DNA of 5,572 nt from Eubacterium limosum (GTDB lineage Bacteria > Bacillota > Clostridia > Eubacteriales > Eubacteriaceae). Position 1 is the first letter of the stretch. The number at the start of each line of letters is the position of its first letter. The notes under the pieces are model-generated. The model ran no database searches, was not told the DNA's origin, and worked only from the letters and a program-made list of their open reading frames with translations. Below, in pieces: positions 1 to 5,225 of this stretch. Where the stretch lies: positions 1-5,572 of the forward strand of contig CAUEUD010000230.1 in NCBI GenBank assembly GCA_959020865.1, in the 5' to 3' direction. The translations under genes were made by a program, and so were the position numbers.

Positions 1-11
1 TGTACAAGGGA

Positions 12-43
12 ATAGAGACTGACAGTCTATGGCTTTTTTATTT
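12..43 (+). terminator. Weak terminator-like hairpin of an upstream unit
   Basis: ATAG(AG)ACT at 12-20 can pair with AGTCTAT at 24-30. This gives a 7-bp stem with a 2-nt bulge and a GAC loop. After GGC comes a T-rich run (TTTTTTATTTT). The stem is short and AT-rich and the T-run starts a few bases late, so this is only a plausible intrinsic terminator for a gene that ends before the window. Confidence 0.3.
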
Positions 44-70
44 TGTCAGCTTTTATTCTTTCTTAGTAAA

Positions 71-79
71 TGTTATAAT
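71..79 (+). promoter_or_regulatory. Extended -10 promoter of the GGDEF/EAL operon
   Basis: The sequence TGTTATAAT contains a perfect TATAAT (74-79) preceded by TGN, the extended -10 configuration of housekeeping sigma-A promoters. No good -35 hexamer sits 16-18 bases upstream; TTGTCA at 43-48 is about 25 bases away and too far. An extended -10 can compensate for that. Transcription would start near 85-87, giving a leader of roughly 55 nt. Confidence 0.6.
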
Positions 80-87
80 AGAATTAA

Positions 88-107
88 TTTAATTGTAAAC
101 AATTAAA
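88..107. repeat. Perfect 9-2-9 inverted repeat in the leader
   Basis: TTTAATTGT-AA-ACAATTAAA is a perfect inverted repeat with 9-bp arms and a 2-bp spacer. It starts about nine bases after the -10 box, so it covers or directly follows the expected transcription start. That position fits a repressor operator, or a 5'-end hairpin in the mRNA. I do not recognise it as the box of a known regulator. Confidence 0.6.
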
Positions 108-126
108 ACAGATGATGAGGATAAAT

Positions 127-131
127 AAGGA
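127..131 (+). promoter_or_regulatory. Ribosome binding site that decides the start of the GGDEF/EAL gene
   Basis: AAGGA lies ten bases before the ATG at 142. The two earlier in-frame ATGs at 112 and 115 have only AT-rich sequence (aattaaaacag) in front of them and no Shine-Dalgarno match. The ATG at 142 is therefore preferred. The spacing is slightly long. Confidence 0.6.
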
Positions 132-141
132 CGTGAATCCA

Positions 142-3100
142 ATGGACAAACGACAAAAATATAAAGAACGTTTATTACAAATTGATCAAGATTTATTTGA
201 GCTTAAACCTCTGTTGATCGATAATAAATCCTTAAAGGAAAACGCTGATTATTTGGCAGAATTTTTAAAGCGTTATCTGCCCATAAACCAGCTGGCGCTG
301 GCACAAATATCGAATGAAGGCAGCATAAAGGAAAGTGCTTTCTGGAAAAACGACGTCAATGAGGATTTTTGGATGGCTGTTATTCATGAACATATGGATA
401 AGTGGCAGAATGAAAAAGACACCCCATCTGCTTTTGATATAGTGGAGGCAGGTATCGAGAAAGCTTCCGTTTATGCGTTGCTTCCAGTGGCCTGTGAAGA
501 TAAACTTACAGGTGCACTCCTGGTACAGAAGCCTGAACAGACAGGAGCATGGAGTGAGGAGGAAACTGCCCTTCTCGAATTGATGGCGTCCACGATCAGC
601 GTGGCGCTGATCAACCGTGCCCGTTATGAGGAGTATGCCCTTCAGGGCTATGTTTTCAATGAGCTGATGGACAATACCAGCACAAATATCTATGTCACAG
701 ATGTTGAGACAAACGAAATACTCTTTATGAATAAGGCAATGCAGAAGTCCTTTGGAATTGAAAAGCCTGAAGGGAAAATCTGCTGGCAGGTTCTTCAGAA
801 GGGGATGGAGGGCCCTTGTCCTTTCTGCCCTGTGCCGGGGCTTTTGAAAGAGGATGACGATCACCCCTCTGTTGTCTGGGAGGAAGAAAACACGCGAACC
901 GGCATTACCTATAAAAATTATGACAGCTTTATGCAGTGGACAGACGGGCGCACGGTTCATTTCCAGCAATCCGTCGACAATACAACCACCCGGCAGCTTG
1001 AAAAGGCGGCTGCCACCGACGAACTGACCGAGCTGCTGAACCGGAGGGCGGGAAAGCTGGCATTGGGCCATACGCTCAGCCAGGCAAAGCGGGATAAAAT
1101 CCGGGTGATTGTGGGCATGTATGATGTCAACGACCTTAAGGAGGTCAACGATACTTATGGACACGCGGAAGGCGATGTTTTACTGAAGACCATTGCCAGA
1201 AATATTAAGGAATGCTTGACGCCGCAGGATTACATATTCCGGCTGAGCGGCGATGAGTTTATCATTGTTTTCAAAGATACTGACCTCACCGCCTCCAAGG
1301 AAAAAATCCGCCGCGCCCGAGAGCGGATACAGTTTTTTAAGGAGGATAGTCAAAAGCCTTATGAGATGAACTTCTGTTGTGGTTATGAAGAAATTGAGCC
1401 CGGGGACCAAAGGACCATCACAGAGATCCTGACAAACGTTGATGAGAAAATGTATGAGAAAAAAAGGCTGTTCCACATTCAAAAGGCAGAAGAAAAGTAC
1501 CGAAAGGATGGGGAAAAGCAGGGGCGGACAAAAAACTTCAGTTATGATAAGGAGCATCTTTACGATGCGCTGGTCCAGAGCACCGATGATTATATCTATG
1601 TGTGCAACATGAAGACGAACACCTTCCGTTATCCCAAGGCCATGGTGGAGGAGTTTGACCTTCCCGGCGAGGTGATCAAAAACGCCGCTGCGGTTTGGGG
1701 GGCAAGGGTTCACGATCTGGATAAAAAGGCCTTTCTTGAGTCAAATCAGGAAATAACAGACGGCCGTACAGACTGCCACAGTGTCGAATACCGTGCCAGA
1801 AACCGCAAGGGCGAATGGGTGTGGATGCGGTGCAGGGGCCACCTGGAACGTGACGAAGCCGGAGAGCCAACGCTTTTTGCCGGTATTATCACAAATCTGG
1901 GCAAGAAAAATAAAATAGACCACCTGACCGGACTTTTTAATAAGTTTGAATTTGAGGAAGAAATCGAGCGGCTGATCAGTACAAAGCCAGATCAGCCCAT
2001 TGGGATAATGATTTTGGGAATAGATGAGTTTAAGCGCATCAATGATCTCTATAACCGAAGCTTTGGCGATGAGGTCATACGGATTATCTCCCAGAAGATT
2101 CAGACATTTCTGCCGCCGGACGCCACGGTCTACCGGATGGATGGCGATGAGTTCGGTATTATTCTCAGAAACGGCACGGTACATGGTCTGGAAAACATTT
2201 ACGGGAAAATATACCAGGCTGTCAATCACCAGCAGGAGTTCAACGGTAAGAAATTTTACTGTACGCTTTCTGCCGGATGCGCCCTTTACCCGTTGGACGG
2301 CAGAACCTATCTCGATTTAATCAAGTATGCAGGGTATTCATTGGAATACGCTAAAAATAAAGGGAAAAACCAGATTGCCTTTTTCTCAGAGGAAATTCTG
2401 ATTGGAAAAACCCGTCAGCTGGATTTGACCGAGCTGCTGCGCGAAAGTGTGGAGCAGGGGTTTGAAAATTTTGAGGTCTATTATCAGCTTCAGGTCAACG
2501 CTGATACGAGAAGGATAAAAGGAGCGGAGGCGCTGGCGCGGTGGAAATGTGAAAAGTACGGGCAGGTACCACCAGACCAGTTTATCCCGATTCTGGAGGA
2601 AAGCGGCCTTATTATCCCGGTCGGTAAATGGATTTTTGAACAGGCGCTGGGCGCTTGTGCCCGTTGGATAAAAGAAGACCCGGACTTTGTCATCAGCGTT
2701 AACCTGTCCTACGTCCAGCTTGAGGACGCCGGGTTCATCGATTTTATGGAGCGGGCAGTGCTGAGCAGCGGAGTTCCCCCGGCGAACGTGGTGGTAGAGA
2801 TGACGGAAAGCTACATCGCCTCAAATATAAACCGGATTGAGGGGATATTTGACCGAATCCGCAGCTTTGGTATGAAAATCGCAATGGACGATTTTGGGAC
2901 GGGCTATTCCTCTCTGGGAATCCTGAAGAAAATTCCGGCAGATATTGTGAAGATTGACCGGATATTTGTAAAAGATGTTCAGACAAGCCATTTTGATCTG
3001 ACCTTTATAAAATTCATTGTGGAGCTGTGCCATGATGTGGGCATTGAGGTATGCCTGGAGGGAGTGGAGACAGAGGACGAGTATGAGGCGGTAAAGCCTC

Positions 3101-3180
3101 ATGACGTTGATTTTATACAGGGATATCTTTTTGGAAAACCTGTGCCCGAAAGTACTTTTGAAGAACAAAATTTTAGTTAG
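142..3180 (+). CDS. Multi-sensor c-di-GMP enzyme: GAF-PAS-GGDEF-PAS-GGDEF-EAL
   Basis: A 1012-residue protein with no membrane segment or signal peptide, so probably cytoplasmic. Domains in order: GAF-like (about 30-160); PAS (170-290) with C214, C226 and C229 in a Cys-x11-CPFC pattern; GGDEF (291-448); second PAS ending in a PAC-like GEWVWMRCRG (470-590); second GGDEF (589-748); EAL (756-1005). GGDEF-1 has DELTELLNRR, D328, NDTYGH and SGDEF (369-373), a variant found in active diguanylate cyclases. Its inhibitory RxxD site is missing (TPQD at 360-363). GGDEF-2 reads DGDEF (667-671), lacks the GH of the usual motif and is probably degenerate. The EAL domain keeps the family's metal and catalytic residues: E796 (EAL), N854, E886 (EMTE), DDFGTGYSS (916-924), K937, EGVE (973-976) and QGYLFGKP (993-1000), so c-di-GMP phosphodiesterase activity is likely. 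Net direction is unknown; GGDEF-1 could be a cyclase or a GTP-sensing regulator. The start at 142 follows an AAGGA; starts at 112 or 115 would add 9-10 residues. It is cotranscribed with the next gene. Confidence 0.96.
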   Translation: MDKRQKYKERLLQIDQDLFELKPLLIDNKSLKENADYLAEFLKRYLPINQLALAQISNEGSIKESAFWKNDVNEDFWMAVIHEHMDKWQNEKDTPSAFDIVEAGIEKASVYALLPVACEDKLTGALLVQKPEQTGAWSEEETALLELMASTISVALINRARYEEYALQGYVFNELMDNTSTNIYVTDVETNEILFMNKAMQKSFGIEKPEGKICWQVLQKGMEGPCPFCPVPGLLKEDDDHPSVVWEEENTRTGITYKNYDSFMQWTDGRTVHFQQSVDNTTTRQLEKAAATDELTELLNRRAGKLALGHTLSQAKRDKIRVIVGMYDVNDLKEVNDTYGHAEGDVLLKTIARNIKECLTPQDYIFRLSGDEFIIVFKDTDLTASKEKIRRARERIQFFKEDSQKPYEMNFCCGYEEIEPGDQRTITEILTNVDEKMYEKKRLFHIQKAEEKYRKDGEKQGRTKNFSYDKEHLYDALVQSTDDYIYVCNMKTNTFRYPKAMVEEFDLPGEVIKNAAAVWGARVHDLDKKAFLESNQEITDGRTDCHSVEYRARNRKGEWVWMRCRGHLERDEAGEPTLFAGIITNLGKKNKIDHLTGLFNKFEFEEEIERLISTKPDQPIGIMILGIDEFKRINDLYNRSFGDEVIRIISQKIQTFLPPDATVYRMDGDEFGIILRNGTVHGLENIYGKIYQAVNHQQEFNGKKFYCTLSAGCALYPLDGRTYLDLIKYAGYSLEYAKNKGKNQIAFFSEEILIGKTRQLDLTELLRESVEQGFENFEVYYQLQVNADTRRIKGAEALARWKCEKYGQVPPDQFIPILEESGLIIPVGKWIFEQALGACARWIKEDPDFVISVNLSYVQLEDAGFIDFMERAVLSSGVPPANVVVEMTESYIASNINRIEGIFDRIRSFGMKIAMDDFGTGYSSLGILKKIPADIVKIDRIFVKDVQTSHFDLTFIKFIVELCHDVGIEVCLEGVETEDEYEAVKPHDVDFIQGYLFGKPVPESTFEEQNFS

Positions 3181-3183
3181 GAG
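3179..3183 (+). promoter_or_regulatory. Ribosome binding site overlapping the upstream stop codon
   Basis: AGGAG begins inside the TAG stop (3178-3180) of the GGDEF/EAL gene and sits seven bases before the ATG at 3191. Ribosomes ending on the first gene would expose or reuse this site, which suggests translational coupling. It also fixes the start at 3191 rather than the longer open frame reaching back to 3101. Confidence 0.8.
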
Positions 3184-3190
3184 TGTAAAA

Positions 3191-3706
3191 ATGGAAAATC
3201 AGGAAAAAAAAGATCAGATTTTTAGTTATGCGGTTGAGAATTTTAAAAACGGACTAAACTGTGCAGAGTGTGTTTATGACGCTCTGATCAGGGCAGGAGT
3301 GCTGGAGGTCGCGCCTGAAACGAGAGCAATGTGCACAGGCTTTGGGGGCGGTATCGGACTCAGCGGTTATACCTGTGGCGCACTTTCCGGTGCGGTTATG
3401 GCTAACAGTGCCATATATGGCCGGCCAGACCCATGGGCAGTGCCGGATGAGGAAAGGGGCCACGAAGTAGCGGCCAAATATTACCGGCGCTACAATAAAA
3501 TGGTGCACGACTTTGAGGATGCCAACGGCGGTGTGCTCTGCCGGGAAATCTGTTCAAAATATGATGACTGGCACAGCAAAGACCGGAAAAAGGCTTGTCT
3601 TAAGCTTATCGGCGCAGCAGCAGTGATGGCTTATGAATATTTACAGATGCCCCAGGAAGAAGCCTTTGAGTTGCCCTATGGCGAAAACATGGGAGAAATG
3701 AAGTAA
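3191..3706 (+). CDS. C_GCAxxG_C_C family putative redox-active protein
   Basis: A 171-residue soluble protein without a signal peptide. It matches the C_GCAxxG_C_C family, whose name comes from its conserved Cys/Gly pattern. Visible are GLNCAEC (21-27), CTGFGGGIGLSGYTCGALSG (48-67), then G77, and later Cys117, Cys121 and Cys136. Spacing and length are typical. Members are described as putative redox-active proteins, often encoded near oxidoreductases or redox carriers, but no reaction is established. Seven Cys in 171 residues could bind a metal or cluster or do thiol chemistry; which one cannot be decided here. Ten bases separate the previous stop from this ATG, and the ribosome binding site overlaps that stop, so it is the second gene of an operon with the c-di-GMP enzyme. 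A terminator follows directly. Family assignment is fairly sure; function is open. Confidence 0.9.
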   Translation: MENQEKKDQIFSYAVENFKNGLNCAECVYDALIRAGVLEVAPETRAMCTGFGGGIGLSGYTCGALSGAVMANSAIYGRPDPWAVPDEERGHEVAAKYYRRYNKMVHDFEDANGGVLCREICSKYDDWHSKDRKKACLKLIGAAAVMAYEYLQMPQEEAFELPYGENMGEMK

Positions 3707-3710
3707 AAAG

Positions 3711-3769
3711 AAACCGCTCCGCCTTAATTCTTGAAGAATTCTTGAAGAAATGGTAGGGCGGTTTTATTG
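3711..3769 (+). terminator. Intrinsic terminator of the two-gene operon
   Basis: Five bases after the stop codon, CCGCCTTA (3719-3726) pairs with TAGGGCGG (3754-3761) in an 8-bp stem with one G-T pair, followed by TTTTATTG. A competing 9-bp stem is AAACCGCTC (3711-3719) with GGGCGGTTT (3756-3764). Within the loop, TTCTT (3728-3732) can pair with AAGAA (3745-3749) and lengthen the hairpin. Both folds put a GC-rich stem at the T-run, so termination is likely. Confidence 0.8.
3726..3749. repeat. 11-bp tandem repeat in the terminator loop
   Basis: AATTCTTGAAG occurs twice head to tail (3726-3736 and 3737-3747), followed by AA as the start of a third copy. Each unit is itself near-palindromic (TTCTT-G-AAGAA). 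It looks like a small duplication within the terminator loop. Confidence 0.85.
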
Positions 3770-3775
3770 TATAAT
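3770..3775 (+). promoter_or_regulatory. Candidate -10 box for the membrane protein gene
   Basis: A perfect TATAAT lies directly behind the terminator T-run. Transcription would start near 3782, leaving a leader of about 27 nt before the ATG at 3809. No convincing -35 exists at 16-18 bases; TTGAAG (3742-3747) is 22 bases upstream. The GGGCGG stem arm would occupy the spacer region. This is a weak to moderate call. Confidence 0.4.
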
Positions 3776-3808
3776 AAATTTGATAAACTTATGATTAAGG
3801 GAAGCATT

Positions 3809-5116
3809 ATGCACACATTAAAAAATGTCGCGCCGGTGGTCTGGATCGTTATCGCTGTTTTGGTTCTGTGCGCGGGCCTGATCCTGATTTTTAATACGAC
3901 GCTGGCCTGGAGTATCATCGAATGGAGCGTCGCCGCCCTGATTCTGGCGGTTGGGCTGATTTATCTGTTTTCGGTTTTTATTAAAACAACAGAGCAGAAA
4001 TTAAAAGCCCTTGGAATCGGAGCGCTCTGTGTCTTGGGCAGTGCTGCCCTGTTTGCCATGCCGCGTTTAATCGGCGGCACCTTTGGTCTGGTATCCGCGG
4101 TTCTGGCCATTATCATTGGCCTGCTGGTGCTGCTGAATGCCTTTAAGCTCCGCAGAGACGGGGCGGGCTGGACAGGCACACTGATTACAGCGGTCGCTTA
4201 TCTTCTCATTGGTTTTGCCATGTTTTTCGCGGAAGCTGGCGGGCGTTTGTTCAGCGTGCTGCTTGGCCTGTATTTTGTGGTTTTTTCCTTCAATATTTTT
4301 GGGGATGCATTGGTTTCCCTAATGGGAAATAATACGGCGGCTCAAAAATACAAACGGAAGGTCCGCGTTCCACTGCCGACTTTTATCGCGGCGTTTTTGC
4401 CAATGAAAATGCTGAGGACTGTCAACCATCTGCTGGAAGAAGACCCGGATGAGCTGCTGCTGGTTGAGCAGCCTGAGCAGCGCCATGAGCCGGATATGGA
4501 AATTTATATTCATACGCGAGAGGGTTTTATCCCGGGCATGGGACACGTGGACATCGCGGTCGGCGATCAGGTATACACCTATGGAAATTATGATGATGCC
4601 ACCTGGAAGCTGGGGGGCTTTTTTGCTGACGGCGTAATGGTTGAAATGGACCGCGAGACACACATACGCATGTCGCTGGAGGTTGAGAAAAAAGTCCTGA
4701 TGGTCTATGGCCTTGCCCTGAAGCCTGAGCAAAAGAAAGCTATTTTAGAGCGCATCGCGGCGTTAAAGGCGGATATGATTCCCTGGGAACCGCTGGCACA
4801 GCAGGCAGAAAAGGGTAAAATCGAAGGAAATCCAGAGGATTATCAGGATGTCGCGAGCCAGACCTATCGCAACTCCAGAGGACGTTTTTATAAATTTAAA
4901 AAGGGAAATCCCTTCAAGACCTACTACGCGGTAGGTACAAACTGTGTAAAGCTTGCGGACAGCATTGTCGGTCAATCGGGGATTGATCTGCTGCGGGTAA
5001 ACGGGATCATCACGCCGGGCACCTACCTCGATTATCTTGACAGCCTCTATGAACGTGGGGATTCCATAGTGGTAGCCCGAAAGCTCTATCATCCGGAAAA
5101 CAGTGACGGCCGGTAG
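3809..5116 (+). CDS. HdeD/DUF308-like membrane protein fused to a putative permuted papain-like domain
   Basis: A 435-residue protein. Six hydrophobic helices fall at about 8-28, 33-57, 66-84, 90-112, 121-141 and 146-168. They come in short pairs with Gly-rich ends, as in HdeD/DUF308 proteins. Basic loops (K59/K64/K66, K113-R116, K180-R186) alternate with neutral ones, so the positive-inside rule puts the C-terminus in the cytoplasm. Residues 230-428 form a soluble domain with GMGHVDIAVGDQVYTYGNYD (243-262) and VGTNCVKLAD (375-384), then ITPGTYLDYL (401-410). A His (H246) ahead of an Asn-Cys (C379) is the order seen in circularly permuted papain folds (LRAT/YiiX-type NlpC/P60, PPPDE, DUF4105). 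I infer a thiol hydrolase or acyltransferase domain; the substrate is unknown. The ATG at 3809 is chosen because AAGGGA (3797-3802) precedes it by six bases; ATG 3791 lacks such a site. It lies between two terminator-like hairpins, so it is probably monocistronic. The membrane part is surer than the enzyme call. Confidence 0.9.
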   Translation: MHTLKNVAPVVWIVIAVLVLCAGLILIFNTTLAWSIIEWSVAALILAVGLIYLFSVFIKTTEQKLKALGIGALCVLGSAALFAMPRLIGGTFGLVSAVLAIIIGLLVLLNAFKLRRDGAGWTGTLITAVAYLLIGFAMFFAEAGGRLFSVLLGLYFVVFSFNIFGDALVSLMGNNTAAQKYKRKVRVPLPTFIAAFLPMKMLRTVNHLLEEDPDELLLVEQPEQRHEPDMEIYIHTREGFIPGMGHVDIAVGDQVYTYGNYDDATWKLGGFFADGVMVEMDRETHIRMSLEVEKKVLMVYGLALKPEQKKAILERIAALKADMIPWEPLAQQAEKGKIEGNPEDYQDVASQTYRNSRGRFYKFKKGNPFKTYYAVGTNCVKLADSIVGQSGIDLLRVNGIITPGTYLDYLDSLYERGDSIVVARKLYHPENSDGR

Positions 5117-5180
5117 GGAATAAAGAAAAACTCAAGGTTTCAGGCTGTTTCCGGGCTTTGGTTTTGATTTATTTCCTTTT
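5116..5180 (+). terminator. Long imperfect hairpin after the membrane protein gene
   Basis: Bases 5116-5136 pair with 5156-5176 at 18 of 21 positions, including two G-T pairs. The breaks are a tandem G-A/A-G mismatch and one C-T mismatch. The loop is 19 nt and TTTT (5177-5180) follows. It begins on the last base of the stop codon, where a terminator is expected. The stem is AT-rich, so efficiency is uncertain. Its 3' arm also contains the -35 box of the next promoter. Confidence 0.5.
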
Positions 5181-5192
5181 ATACGTTATAAT
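5164..5192 (+). promoter_or_regulatory. Sigma-A type promoter of the last gene
   Basis: TTGATT (5164-5169; four of six matches to TTGACA) and a perfect TATAAT (5187-5192) are separated by the ideal 17 bases. The start point would be near 5198-5200, giving a leader of about 27 nt. This is the best-formed promoter in the window. A second TATAAT at 5201-5206 is the mirror half of the inverted repeat and has no -35 at a suitable distance. Confidence 0.75.
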
Positions 5193-5205
5193 AGCACTAT
5201 TATAA
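5186..5205. repeat. Perfect 9-2-9 inverted repeat over the -10 box (operator candidate)
   Basis: TTATAATAG-CA-CTATTATAA is a perfect 20-bp inverted repeat. It covers the whole -10 hexamer and the expected transcription start, where a bound repressor would block RNA polymerase. The TTATAAT/ATTATAA half-sites resemble those of PerR/Fur boxes, but their spacing is six bases instead of one, so I do not assign a regulator. Part of the symmetry comes from the -10 box itself. Confidence 0.6.
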
Positions 5206-5225
5206 TGTTAAGTGGGGAATAAAAA

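Noticed and set aside
43..48. TTGTCA as -35 box for the first promoter
   Set aside because: It is 25 bases from the TATAAT at 74, well outside the 16-18 base spacing; the promoter call relies on the extended -10 instead.
112..144. Start of the GGDEF/EAL gene at the ATG of 112 or 115, or the GTG at 133
   Set aside because: No Shine-Dalgarno match precedes 112 or 115, and the GTG at 133 is too close to AAGGA. The ATG at 142 has that site ten bases upstream. The earlier starts remain possible and would add only about ten residues.
265..1164. A 299-codon open frame on the reverse strand, along with several shorter reverse-strand frames
   Set aside because: They lie inside the strongly supported GGDEF/EAL gene, give Cys/His/Leu-rich sequence with no recognisable domain, and are antisense shadows of a real coding frame.
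3101..3190. N-terminal extension of the C_GCAxxG_C_C protein back to 3101
   Set aside because: It would overlap the EAL gene by about 80 bases in another frame. The ATG at 3191 has a good AGGAG at seven bases and gives the usual family N-terminus.
3767..3808. TTG at 3767 or ATG at 3791 as start of the membrane protein
   Set aside because: The TTG lies in the terminator tail and overlaps the candidate -10 box. ATG 3791 has no ribosome binding site, whereas ATG 3809 is preceded by AAGGGA.
5186..5205. A canonical PerR or Fur box at the last promoter
   Set aside because: The canonical PerR box has heptamers TTATAAT and ATTATAA separated by one base. Here six bases separate them, so the regulator cannot be named; only the palindrome is reported.
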